Of a stretch of DNA of 64,000 nucleotides, positions 1 to 11,134 are shown piece by piece. Source of the stretch: Sipunculus nudus (lineage: Eukaryota; Annelida; Sipuncula; Golfingiida; Sipunculidae). The notes beneath the pieces were generated by a model that saw nothing but the letters and a program-made list of their open reading frames with translations, did no database searches and had not been told where the DNA came from. A program made the translations under genes and the position numbers. The stretch lies in contig CM049306.1 of the NCBI GenBank assembly GCA_026874595.1, forward strand, positions 81,370,142 through 81,434,141, written 5' to 3'. Position 1 is the stretch's first letter. Each line of letters begins with the position of its first letter.

Positions 1-868
1 ATGCATAGATGTGGCATATGTGAAAGACTGAAGGTTTGGTTTGAACAGTTACACTTGAAATATGCTCACAAGCATTTAGAACAATTAAATATTGTGACCT
101 TGACCTTTGACTTTTTGACCTCAACATCAATAGGCTTCTTCCCTTATTGGTAGGTAAGCCATATATGACAGATGGAAGGTACAGATTGAAAAGTTTGCCT
201 GATAATGACTCCACGCAAGAAGTGGGTGCTGTGAACTTGACCTTTGACCTCAAAATCAACAGGTCTTTTCCCCTGTTGGCAGAGAAGTGATATCAGTGCT
301 GGAAGGTTTGGAATGAAAAGTCTAGCTTGAAATGTGTCCACTACCTTTTCAAAGAAGTGGATCCTGTGACCCTGACCTTTGACCTTGTGACTTCAAAATC
401 TATAGGATTCTTCTCCCACTTAGTAGGTGAGCTATATGTGAAAGATCAAAGAATTGGGATGAAAGGGTTGGCTTAAAATGCATCCACAGGCTTTTCAGAG
501 AAGAGGCTCCTGTGACCTTGACCTTTGACCTTTTGACCTAAAAAAATTATGGTTCTTCCCCTGTTGGTAGGTGAGCTGTATGTGAAAGATGGAAGGTTTG
601 GGATGAAAATTTTGTCTCAAAGAGTTATTTCTGGGGGGTGCAAACACACCCCATAACTTCGAGAATATAGGTCGCAGTGACCTAATTTCAGGTTTGCAAG
701 GAGATCTTTTTATAACCTCTAAGACTGCATAGGGTTCATGGCCCTAGCCCCTACCGTTATGATTTGTGTCCTGCTAACGGAAGGCCGGCCGGCCGGACGG
801 ACAGACGGAAGGACGCCGGACAAAGACCCATCGCTATAGCCCAGCATGACTGAAAGTCAGCTGAGCTA
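1..868 (+). repeat. Tandem ~140-bp core repeat with GGCC/ACGG tract and terminal hairpin (pearl/HINE-like)
   Basis: At least four diverged copies of a core about 135-145 bp long run from the window edge. The motif GTGACCTTGACCTTTGACC recurs near 95, 233, 366 and 511. The array is followed by a simple GGCC/ACGG/ACAG tract (about 782-815) and a hairpin at 837-868, whose arms are AGTCAGCTGAGCTA and a near-complement around a GAA loop. This order (core array, tetranucleotide tract, terminal hairpin) matches the published pearl/Helentron-associated elements of bivalves; that assignment is from architecture only. The left end is outside the window. Positions 869-1724 are AT-rich intron in which I see no exon. 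Confidence 0.6.
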
Positions 869-1724
869 TGTAACCTATTTCTATTTATTAATAGTCTAAT
901 AGTAGATATTTTTTCAAATTTGGTATAAATATATACGTTATTGTAAAAATAATCTGCCAACTATCACCACCAGTATCAACTGTCACCAGCATCATCTAGT
1001 GCCTGTATGCACTGCTGACACTTTGCAGCCAGTTTACATACAAAATCACCACAAGCCCAATCACTGTCAGTATTTCAGTTATGTTGATAATCTCGGGTTA
1101 CACATTTTTGCAAGCTGATTTGTACCAGATTCAGTTAAATATACTATTTAAGACCACTTGAAAGTAGAAGTAAGTGATATTCTTGGTGCTTTTTGGACCT
1201 TTTTGGTGCTTTACAGTCCTTTTTGCTTATTAGTCTGACATATTGTATGATATTTATCTGACTTATAAACCTGAAAAAAATTATGAATTCTTTAATTTTA
1301 TACTGGTGCATAATGTCAATGAATATGGCTGATAAATTAATGAAAATAGTCATAATGTGCATTCTGAACAGGGTCTAACATGCTCAGTTTGACCTAAAGA
1401 GCCTCAGGGCATGCCACATTTTGAGTATGTGTCATTTCAAACCTAAAAGATGTCCTTGTTTAGTCCCCAAATTTTCCCCAACTGACCATCTCAGTGATGT
1501 CAAGCAAAGATCCATCACCCAACATTACTAAATTTTAAATCCTGTATTCATGGTCTTCATTTATACAAATTTACATGTGTCTAATACGATCATTTAAGGC
1601 TGCTGACTTTGGATTGCTCGAAGTGAACAGTTTGTCCAGCAGCACAAAATCATAAAGGGATGCTTATAAGGGAAAGGGCATGAATTAGGAAGATTACAGT
1701 ATGTGGATTTTATCTGCTCTATAC

Positions 1725-1828
1725 CTTTTGTAAAGAGTCCAGTGTTCTTTAAGGCTGGCATGGTTGACTATGATTTCATCCAGTGTGATCAGCACTCCAA
1801 GCAGATCCCCCAGGTGTTCAAACACTGG
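1725..1828 (-). CDS. WASHC4: WASHC4 exon 6 (last in window)
   Basis: The acceptor TTTAACAG and the donor GTATAG bound a 104-bp exon. It encodes [19 protein letters not shown] followed by [12 protein letters not shown] and ends in phase 2. It matches the EHLGELLTVLLTLDEI region of WASHC4. The next exon was not found down to position 1. Confidence 0.9.
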
Positions 1829-4800
1829 CTGTTAAATAAAATAAACAATAAAATAACTCACCTTTATATACATTAAGTTGCAATAATCTGTTTACTAGTA
1901 AACAACAAAATATACAGGTATTGACTAATAAACAAGATTTAGATTTAGTAAAATAAAAGATTTAATTCACAGCACCTGGAAAACCAATCCTGCTAAATTG
2001 CCACCTATAGATATCTAAATCACAATCTATTACCAATTGTAATAACCCACAATCTAAACAAATTTTATTATTACCCCATTATCACTCTCTTATTTGTGTG
2101 CATCAGAGTCAGTTTGGAAAAATATTCTTACAAACAATGTGTAAAGGTTGGCAGTTGATGGTCATGTATGCCAGTTGGTCACTTGATCAAGATAAATTTT
2201 AACTGTAAAATCTATCTGTGCAAGGGAAAATGAAGTCAACGTTATGTGGTCCTTTGATCCAGGGTCTCTAAAACAATATTTGCTTATTTGCAATATTTTC
2301 TTGCTCTTAATATAATATTGACACTTATAATGTGAACACAACATTGATGATATCAAACACTATTGGATCACTAAACTACCTCAGATCTAAAACTCACCAA
2401 GAAATGTACATCAGTCACATCCATAATCTTTGGAGCTCCTCTGGAAAAGTCAAGGAAAACACTTCAAATTGTTGAAAGCACTCTGATTTATGGGAAATAG
2501 TCAATTCAATCATAGTTTCCATTGGCCATTAATTCTGAAATTATAATTTAACAGTAATAGGTGGACCTATAGTTCTGACTGGTGTTTAAATAGTTTCTAC
2601 AACTGAAAAAAAATACCTCTTGATATTATAAATGTAATAACTTTGGGCATAAAAATACCATGTTTTATCAAAACAACTTACCTAAAATTTATAAGTCAAA
2701 AGCAATAAGCAAACTGGTTATATTAATATTTCAGTGATGAAAACATTTTTCCATTTTGACATGTATTCCATCTACTGCCCCTGCTTAAAAAAAGTAAAAG
2801 AACAATATTCCACAGTTTTCAAGGATTTTAATTGTTTAGTTTATTCCAAATAATTTTCCATGATATAAAGGAGTCTTCTACAGAAACTGCATCAATAAAT
2901 GATCCTTGGGCTATGAATGGCTTTAACAATACATCCTTACTTGACTGAGAAGTACAGTGACGCCATCTGGTAGAGGATATTTTTAACAACTTCGTAGCAG
3001 CGGTTGACAAAACACGACAGCTCTTGAAGCATACTCATAATGCGACCAATATGCAGCTGGGCTTCACCATCAGCTAGTCCTCCCTCAGGTTCTGAACAGG
3101 AAACATCAGCAAAATATGAAGTATATAAATATTACACTGATAAAATTAGTACTGCATATATATATATGTATGACCCAAGTATAACTTTATACTGTGCACC
3201 TGTAACAGGCACCTAAAACCCCCTTTATGCCAAATGTATTGCATATTTATTTCAGTTCTAAAGATTAACATTAACATCATAAAGCAAATCAACTTTGTAA
3301 TACCAAATAAATAACCCAAATACCACTCTAAATATAATATAGCAAAAAAATATAGACCTAAATGTGAACAAACTCAAAAACAGTCCCCATCAAACAGTGG
3401 AGTATTACAGAACTTTTATTGGTCAAACTTACTGGTACCACCCTCTCCATAATACAGCAGAGCATTATAAACCTATAGTCTGTCCCTGTACCTGTGTTCG
3501 CATGTTTTTCCTGGGATAGTTCTGATACAAATAAAGCAGTGTGAATCTTTCTAGTCCAAAGGTTGCAGGAGCTATTCCACCAACTATCTGTGTAAAAAGT
3601 AATGCCTTACCTTGCTTTGATTTTGTATGAGACAAACAATCCAAAATATAACAAAACAAGTTACAGAGTTTACGACTTATTCCTTGCCTGAGAACTGATA
3701 ATAAGCAAGCCAGTCAAATTTTTGACATCAGTCAACTGATATTAGGTGACACGCGACTGATCACTGTGATGTCTTTGTGATGTCACTGTTGTCTAACAAA
3801 CACCAAACGCAGCCATAGACATGGAAAGTGTATCATGGAGGAATGTACTGCCGGGAAGATGCCATCCACACTATTTCAGCATAAATTACGCAAAAGAGTC
3901 GCAAAGTTAATGTTTTACATGATATATAACTTCTTTACACAAAATCAGCGGAATATCTGTTTATCTACTTCAGGCCAAATGGCATTTTTAAAGAATATTC
4001 TTAAAATAATCATTGCGAAAAAACATGCTGTAAAACGGGTACTGGGAAGGACTATAGTATGGAAAAACTTACCACCCTCCTCCTAAAACAGCAGAGCGTT
4101 ATAGAATTTGGTATGGACAAACTTACCATCCTCCCCTTCATACAGAAGGGATTTACAGAATCGGGCAGGGACAAAAATACCACCCTCCCCATAAAACAGC
4201 AGAGCATCACAGAACTTGGTATAGACAAACTTACCACCCTTCAAAATGCAGCAGAGCATTATAGAACTTGGTATGGACAAACCTAACACCCTCCCCATAA
4301 ACAGCAGAGCATTATAGAACTTGGTATGGGCAAACCTAACACCCTCCCTATAAACAGCAGAGCATTATAGAACTTGGTATGGACAAACTTTCTACCCTCT
4401 TCATAATTCAGCAGAGCATTATAGAACTCAATATGGACAAACTTGCCACCCTTCATTATACAGAAGAGCATTATAGAACTTGGTAAGGACAAACTTACCG
4501 CCCTCCCCATTATACAGCAGAGAATAATAGAATTTTGTATGTACAAACTTACCACCCTCCCCATAATACAGCAGAGTATTATAGAACTCGGTATGGACAA
4601 ACTTTTCCACCCTCCCCATATGAAAGCAGAGCATTATCGAATTTAGCAGGGACAAACTTATCACCCTCCCCATAATACAGCACAGCATTATACAAATTTG
4701 CATGGCCAAAACTTACCACCCTCCCCATAATACAACAAAGCATTATAGAACTTTGTCTGTGCTTCATGCTTCAATGCTGCAGTTTCTGAACACAGGGCTG

Positions 4801-7800
4801 CAAATACTGTGATGACCTTGTTGAAGACTTTGTTGTCTGTCTTTATCAGCTGTAGCAGGCTCGTCTGTTCATACGGTAGGCACTGTCAAGAAAGTAACAA
4901 AGCTTTAGCATTAGAGCAAATACTGAAATAAAATTTTTCATGTAATCACTGAAATGTGTTTTCCATAATATTGGTATTTTCACATTTCTTGAAAAATTTT
5001 CTCGTAATTTAAAAATATTTGCCTCATTTTACCTGTAACATTAATATACTCACATTTAAAGAAAAATCTGTTTTAGATCAAAGCTTAAAAGTACAGCATC
5101 ATTTTAAATTGTTCAAATGCATGCACATTTACAAGAGCCACCAAAACAATATTTTGTAACAATAGTCTACAGCTTATATACCTGAATGCAGTGAATGTTC
5201 ATGTACACAACTTAGCCTCCACCAAAATAATCAAAACAAATTCAACAAGGGCATCTGGCAGCAAGTCAGATAAGCCAGAGCTTTGCAAATGGCATTTGCA
5301 ACAAGTGACCTTTCTACCTCCGCATATATATGCAACCTACCACCTTAGGTTACATGTTTTTCCCTTTTGTCAACATTGCTGTGTTTACAAACAAGTTGTT
5401 GATAAACAAATTCACACATTTTTCACAAAGGCCTTATAAGAATTTTTCTAACCAAAATTACTCTTAGATAATTAATATATATACAGAGGAAGCCAGAAAT
5501 CACATTAATTCTTTTTTCAAAAGGTCGGTAATTGGGCACCTGTTAATGATTGAGTGCACCACTGCCATAGAAACAAACTAGATGTGTCGGAACGACACGA
5601 ATGCCCCCGCCTTGGGCAAATTAGAAACATTTGTAAAATTTTTTAAGTTCAGGAGGTGTCATATGCTCAAAAGTAGGTCAACAAGGGCAAAATGCAAACT
5701 CGATCTGTAACGGGTCATTATCAAGCAACACACCAAAAATCATGCCAGTATATGCAGGCATTGTGAAAAAAAGGACATACATGTGCATTTTCCATAAAAA
5801 TTTCTGTCTTTCATGAAATTTTCTATGTTTAGGATCCGTAAAACAATCAAAAGTAGGTCAACCAGGATGAAACGCAAACTCGATCTGTAACTGTCATTAT
5901 CTGCCCACACAAAAAAAATCAGGGTGGTATCTGCAGGCATTGAGGAAAAAAAGTCAGTACATATGCATTTGTTATGAAAATTTATATTTTTCATGAAACT
6001 TTCTATGTTCAGTAGCAGTCAAAGGGTCAAAAGTAGGTCAACTGAGACAAAACAGGAACTCGATCTGTAACTGGTCATTATCTGCCTACACACCAAAAAT
6101 CAGGCCCATATCTGCAGGCACTGCGAAAAAAAGTCCATACATGAGCACTTTTTTATGAAATTTTCTATGTGAGAGCACCGCCAAACAGTCAAAAATAGGT
6201 CAACTGGGGCAAAACGCGAACTCCATCTGTAACTGGTCATTGTCTGCCAACACACCAAAAATCAGGCCAATATCTGCAGGCACTGAGAAAAAAAAACCGT
6301 ACATGTGTATTTGTCATGAAATTTCATATTTTTCATGAAATTTTCTATGTTCAGGAGCCGTTGTCACAGAATTATCATGATATCCTTTATTATTATTAAT
6401 TTCACTCTATGTCAAATTCTGTGGCATGTTCTTCTGTGTTCATACCCTGGGGATCTTTAAAACGATTTGCACTCTGTGAACAGGGATTTCCGTGTATTGT
6501 TCTCGCGGGGGTGTTAATAGCGGTCCAGTCTGAATCCAATGCACACACATTTCAGGGAACCAGTGAACCATGCAATGTTGGGGTTGTGTAGCGTCATATG
6601 GTCTCTAGGTAACGATGCCGATATTTTACAGAGGCTACAGTAAATTTTGGCCAATAAGCGCCCGGTAGCGAATTCTGAACGAAAAGGCTCTGAACAAATA
6701 GTTCAGTTGGCAGAAAGACTCCAAGCAGGAAGCTGCAAGCTTCGTAATAGGACAATTTTTGTTATTGGGGCCCCCGAGCCGTGGAGTCGTGTTATTGAAG
6801 GCCAACTCATTTTTTTTTGCTGAATGAACATTGTTGTTGCATATATCAGCCGCATACGTACTCACGTCTGTGTTGTGATTTGTCGGGCCCGGAGACATGG
6901 TGTAGGGGACGAGTCGCTTGAAGTAGAGCCATGGAGACGTGATGCGGTAGACTCCAATGTGACTTGCTGGTGTATCGACACTACTGCCACCAGTCCAGAG
7001 GTCGAGGGACAACCCTGTGTTACTTACCTGTCTGAGGAGTCATAAACACCAACCCATATTGTTTTCGTACACGGTGAGCCTAAGTTCTATTCCTACTGTG
7101 GAAATTTGCCGTAGCCTGTATAATTCTTACAATGTCAAGAATATACTGTAGGCCTACCAATTTGCTGTCTTCTCTTAGTATTATTTTTACAGATATAATC
7201 TAGAGAGATAATTATTCTTCATATCTATTGTTAGTTGTATGACACGCTATGCTGTATTCAATAGTACTTTAGGCCCAATGGCCCAAAACTATCATTAAAT
7301 GGCCCATATGTTCCTACGGGTAAACATCCTATAAATAAAGGGATATTTCATGTAAGTGGCATTACGTCTGCTTTCCCAGTTAAGACCACATAAATAGTAA
7401 ATCCTATAGACATAAATAGGACCTACGAATATTCTTTTTATTTTAACTATAGAACTGAACTGGTCCATTCTACCCTGGTGTGTTGTGAGGGTTCAGACTG
7501 GAGCTGGGGAACGAGCCATAGAAGATTTATGGACGCTTTATAAGCCATCCAAATATCTATTTTCTGTATATATTGTAAATAAAATTTGTTGATGTTTAAA
7601 TGAGCTGTTTCATCTCTTTGTGCAAATGCTTCTGTCTATGCCGAACGAGTCTGGGCAGGGTCAGATTGGAAACTGACCTTGACAGCCCTAAAACGGTCAA
7701 AAGTAGGTCAACCAGGACGAAACGCGAACTCGATCTGTAACTGGTTTATATCTGCTCACACACCAAAAATAAGGCCAATATCTGCAGGCATTGTGAAAAA

Positions 7801-10800
7801 AAGTCCGTACATGTGTATCTGTCATGAATATTTCTATTTTTCATGAATTTTTCTTAGTTTAGGAGCCTTAAAACGGTCAAAAGTAGGTCAACCAGGACGA
7901 AACGCGAACTCGATCTGTAACTGGTCTATATCTGCTCACACACCAAAAATCAGGCCAATATCTGCAGGCATTGCGAAAAAAAGTCCGTACATGTGTATTT
8001 GTCATGAATATTTCTATTTTTCATGAAATTTTCTAAGTTTAGGAGCCGTAAAACGGTCAAAAGTAGGTCAACCAGGACGAAACGCAAACTCGATCTGTAA
8101 CTGGTCTATATCTGCTCACACACCAAAAATCAGGCCAATATCTGCAGGCATTGCGAAAAAAAGTCCGTACATGTGTATCTGTCATGAATATTTCTATTTT
8201 TCATGAAATTTTCTAAGTTTAGGAGCCGTAAAAACGGTCAAAAGTAGGTCAACCGGGACGAAACGCGAACTCGATCTGTAACTGGTCTATATCTGCCCAC
8301 ACACCAAAAATCAGGCCAATATCTGCAGGCATTGCGAAAAAAAGTCCGTACAACTGTTTCATTTCAGAATGACGGAAGGACGGAATGACAGAATGATGGA
8401 ATGACGGACATGGGTAAAACTATATGCCCCAGCCACTTTGTGGCGGGGGCATAAAAAGACAGTAATACACAGAGGGAGGGCTACATTACTTCACTTAATA
8501 AAATTAACTAAACATCCACTGTTGTAAAATATTTTGCTCTTATATAAAAGAAAGTATGAGGATTACTATTAAAGTAATATTGAATCAAGAATTGAACCTA
8601 AGGTAAACAAATGATAATCAAATCTGTTCTCAGCTGAATTTATTCTTCACCCAGCTGAAAATATTACCTTAAGTGCTACGGGATCCAGGGTCATATCCCA
8701 TGCATCACCGATGGACTCATCCAGGGCATCTTCTATCTCCTTCAGCTGACCAGCATACTCCTCCAGGAATTTACCAAACTTCTTCAACTGGACCTCACCC
8801 ACAAGCTCTGAAAATCAAAACACTGATCTGTGTTTGAAAAGAATTAATTGTGATTTCTGGCTTCCTCCGTGTATATATTAATTATCTAAGGGTAATTTGG
8901 TTGTGAAAAGTTCTTCTACGGCCTTTGTGAAGGATGTGTGAACTTGTTTATCAACAACATGTTTGTAAACACAGCAATGTTGACAAAAGGGAAAAACATG
9001 TAACCTAAGGTGATAGGTTGCATATATATGGGGAGGTAGAAAGGTCACTTGTTAAAGATTGTTGCAAACGCCATTTGCAAACTCTGGCTCATCTGACATG
9101 CTGCCACTGAACAACAGAGCTCTCAGCTACATAAATATCTCACAGACTAGACAGTGGAACTACACAGTTAGCTAATATTCTAAATATGCACAGTATTACT
9201 AAAAATATATGTAAATTTAAGCTGTATTTATTTGAATTATTATCAAATTATGAATACCATTTTGAACAATATACCGGTATATTCAGGGTTGTTATTTTTC
9301 CCGGGAAAAACCAGACAGTGGGAAAATCCCGGGATCAATTGGGAATAACTGGGGAAAACTGGTTAGTACCAGGAATTATTGGGGAAAATGTCTGATCAAA
9401 ATTTTTAAAAGAGTATAATTATGTATAGTTAATTAATTCTGTTTAATGTTGCATGTTGAAATTATATTATGTGTGTGTGTGTGTGTATATATATATACAC
9501 ATACATATATACATATATATGCATATATATATATCCACATCTGATGAATATATATATAAATATATATATGTGTACAATATTTCCACAACTCACACTAGTA
9601 CATTACTATTACTTAAGTACTAATTAACTGCAACATAAACTTTAGTAGGTGAGCTGACAAATGTAATCAAGCATGTTAACCTAATCAAGGCCGAGTTAAT
9701 CTTGGGGGTACAGAAGTGTGAAGAAGCCATGCTAGTCATGTAGGGCTCATACAACTAGTTAGCTAGGGTGAGAAGAAACCAACCACCCATTGTGGCATCA
9801 CTTGGGGAAACCCTGTCCAGCATGATGCAGGTAGAAAACCAAGCACTTCATTTCTATGCTAATGTGCCCAAAAGGATACCAGGTTTCATGGCTCTTCTCT
9901 ATATAAGTTGATGTTACTGACTGTCTGCCATAAGTTCTTGTTTTCTGAAGAAGTTAACAAGGCAATGTGAGAGGAGGCAGGCCTATAGATCCTGTGTGGC
10001 AATGTTTCACAAGAATAGAGTTAGCAATTCGCCTTCATCAACTGCCTTCCAGCATAGCATAAATTGAAAGAATTTTTTCAAACTTTGGGCTTGTGCAGTC
10101 CAAACTGCGAAACAGACTAGGACTTGAGAAAACTGCCAAGCTTGTGACATGTTACCGCACCCTGAGAGGTCCATCAGAGATGGATTGGTAAATATGTATC
10201 AATGAACCTTATTTCTTAGCCATCAGTGGACTTTTTCAGTGTAACTGATATATCTGATTATCTGTTTAACTATCACTATGTATATACATACAAACAAGCT
10301 GTTTTTAAGAAAAACAATATAAATCTTGGTTTTGTGATTTGAGTATGTTTGTTTAAATATATATATATTTGTGTGTGTGTGTGTGTGAGATGATATTTCC
10401 CTTTTAATTCAGTCAGATATCTGCTGGTCTCTCCTTTTATAAAATCAGAGGTTTTTCCCAGTTTTTCCCATTTTCCCACTTTGACAGGTTTTTCCAAAGG
10501 CGGTAAATATCTGTATTTACCAGCTGGTAAAAACCGCACTTGGAAAAACTTAACAACCCTGGGTATATTGTATATATTGTTAACCTTTTAGTTCCTTATA
10601 ATATATATATTCTATTAAATATCATAAATATACATGAATATATGTACAGAATAGAATACATAAAAATTTTATAATAAAATTACAACATATGGAAAAGTTA
10701 ATTTGTCAAATAAAAGAAACATGAAGTTGAAAAGTCATGAGGTTCCCATGTTTCTCACATAATAAATACCGTTGGTGTCCCATGTTGATGTTTAAGAAAA

Positions 10801-11134
10801 ATGAAAATTATAACTTTATTGTGGCTGCAAGTTTACTTAGACTTAGTGAAGAAGTGAATCCCGAGGGAGTCATAGTCATGAGGATCGAGGAAACCGAATG
10901 AGCTAATCTGCTAATGAGCAAGGCAAATGGGGCGGTGGGTTGTTTACATCTGTCATATGGGGAACACGTTAGCATTTGCCTGAAACAGACACAAAATCAT
11001 TGGTTTTACAAATAGTTAATGTTAATCATCGTATATTACTTAAATATAAGTCAAATTAAAATCGTACTCAGTGAGCTCTCGTCAAATCCTGGATCAAATT
11101 TGTCAAATTGCCACTCGCCCCCATCCGTAGCCAT
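1725..11134 (-). CDS. WASHC4: WASH complex subunit 4 (SWIP), 5' part of gene, six exons
   Basis: Coding exons on the minus strand are 11068-11134, 8668-8807, 4717-4882, 2941-3091, 2398-2440 and 1725-1828. All have GT/AG borders, and the phases join without a break into about 224 codons. The peptide matches the N-terminus of human WASHC4 from memory: [20 protein letters not shown] (exon 2), [18 protein letters not shown] (exon 3), [15 protein letters not shown] (exon 4) and [20 protein letters not shown] (exon 6). The family is about 1,170 residues long, so roughly four fifths of the protein lies left of position 1. WASHC4 is a scaffold subunit of the WASH complex, which drives Arp2/3-dependent actin assembly on endosomes; that role is family knowledge. 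Introns carry many insertions: a minisatellite after exon 3, inverted arms around exon 2, and a hAT relic in intron 1. Nothing in the exons suggests inactivation. Confidence 0.93.
2398..2440 (-). CDS. WASHC4: WASHC4 exon 5 (43 bp)
   Basis: A small exon between the acceptor TTTTCCAG and the donor GTGAGT. It encodes [14 protein letters not shown] after a split Lys codon, corresponding to the IAPKIIETTGVHF segment of the human protein. Phases on both sides fit the neighbours. Confidence 0.85.
2941..3091 (-). CDS. WASHC4: WASHC4 exon 4
   Basis: The acceptor CTGTTCAG and the donor GTAAGG (complement of 2935-2940) bound a 151-bp exon. It encodes [19 protein letters not shown] followed by [15 protein letters not shown], strongly matching WASHC4. 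Confidence 0.92.
3396..3480 (-). repeat. Outlying diverged unit of the WASHC4 exon-3 minisatellite
   Basis: One copy of the 54-bp unit, separated from the main array by about 550 bp. It keeps the [15 protein letters not shown] coding segment on the minus strand. It suggests the array was once larger or was broken by later insertion. Confidence 0.7.
4031..4755 (-). repeat. 54-bp minisatellite derived from the WASHC4 exon 3/intron 3 junction
   Basis: About 12-13 tandem copies of a 53-58 bp unit lie here. Read on the minus strand, each unit contains the end of exon 3 ([14 protein letters not shown]), then the splice donor GGTGGTAAGT, then short intronic sequence. The first copy in transcript order is the authentic exon end (4711-4760). 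Intact GTAAGT survives in the copies at 4711, 4546, 4492, 4229, 4121 and 4066; others are mutated (CCTAAC, ACTTTC, ACTTGC on the plus strand). The usual 54-bp length is 18 codons, but the first intronic spacing is 58 bp and read-through soon meets a TAA. Confidence 0.9.
4717..4882 (-). CDS. WASHC4: WASHC4 exon 3 (parent of the 54-bp minisatellite)
   Basis: The acceptor is CTTGACAG and the donor GTAAGT (complement of 4711-4716). The exon encodes [19 protein letters not shown], continues through [19 protein letters not shown], and ends [11 protein letters not shown] plus one base. That extra base pairs with the AA opening exon 4 to give Glu, which confirms the donor choice. The last ~40 coding bases plus the donor are repeated about a dozen times downstream. 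Confidence 0.93.
5256..5518 (+). repeat. Left arm of inverted repeat pair flanking WASHC4 exon 2
   Basis: This segment is the reverse complement of 8834-9106 with roughly 85-90% identity by eye, including small indels. It is probably one copy of a MITE-like repeat inserted in WASHC4 intron 2. I do not recognise the family. Confidence 0.8.
5584..8453 (+). repeat. 180-bp tandem-core element with hairpin ends (pearl/HINE-like)
   Basis: Core units begin with GTCAAAAGTAGGTCAAC at 5666, 5846, 6026, 6188, 7696, 7876, 8056 and 8237, a period of 180 bp. The left end has a hairpin (GTGTCG/GAA/CGACAC, 5584-5598). The right end has a GACGGAATGACGGA-type tract (about 8370-8410) and a hairpin at 8423-8453 (TATGCCCC..GCCAC and complement). 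ATGCCCCCGCC at 5601-5611 and GGCGGGGGCAT at 8442-8452 form an inverted pair. The array is interrupted between units 4 and 5 by a candidate solo LTR. It lies in WASHC4 intron 2. Confidence 0.8.
6362..7684. mobile_element. Candidate solo LTR (1,323 bp) inside the 180-bp array
   Basis: The insert begins TGTCA and ends TGACA, the TG..CA inverted ends of an LTR. It is flanked by GCCGT (6357-6361) and GCCCT (7685-7689), a 5-bp duplication with one mismatch. An AATAAA sits near 7579. The distance between neighbouring core units (6188 to 7696, 1,508 bp) equals 180 + 1,323 + 5 exactly. No internal coding region was recognised. Superfamily unknown. Confidence 0.6.
8668..8807 (-). CDS. WASHC4: WASHC4 exon 2
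   Basis: The acceptor TTTTCAG is the complement of 8808-8814 and the donor GTAATA that of 8662-8667. The exon encodes [19 protein letters not shown] and continues to LDPVALK, in close agreement with the WASHC4 family. It is bracketed by inverted repeat arms (8834-9106 and 5256-5518), the nearer one only 26 bp upstream of the acceptor. Confidence 0.93.
8834..9106 (-). repeat. Right arm of inverted repeat pair flanking WASHC4 exon 2
   Basis: Reverse complement of 5256-5518. Its edge is 26 bp from the exon 2 boundary, so in the pre-mRNA it covers the likely branch-point area of intron 1 and could pair with the intron 2 arm. Confidence 0.8.
9284..10561 (+). mobile_element. Degenerate hAT transposon with 8-bp target duplication
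   Basis: The ends are CAGGGTTGTTA and TAACAACCCTG, perfect 11-bp inverted repeats, flanked on both sides by GGTATATT (9276-9283 and 10562-10569). Near 10040-10190 the plus strand still encodes a hAT C-terminal dimerisation segment, [20 protein letters not shown], with a TAA just before it. The rest of the transposase is unreadable. It contains an AT microsatellite (about 9470-9560). It lies in WASHC4 intron 1. Confidence 0.88.
11068..11134 (-). CDS. WASHC4: WASHC4 coding exon 1 (start codon)
   Basis: The start ATG is the complement of 11132-11134. The exon gives 22 codons beginning [17 protein letters not shown] and ends in phase 1 before a GTACGA donor (complement of 11062-11067). Length, acidic/aromatic composition and position match the WASHC4 N-terminus. 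No closer upstream in-frame ATG was chosen because exon 2 joins cleanly from here. Confidence 0.85.

Noticed and set aside
4052-4767. Several overlapping open frames of 60-105 codons
   Set aside because: They are products of the exon-derived minisatellite read in different frames, not separate genes.
6635-7012. 125-codon minus-strand open frame
   Set aside because: Lies within the candidate solo LTR and matches no family I recognise; likely chance.
5584-8453. Regular repeats as a CRISPR-like array
   Set aside because: Units are 180 bp without short direct repeats and unique spacers, and the sequence is eukaryotic.
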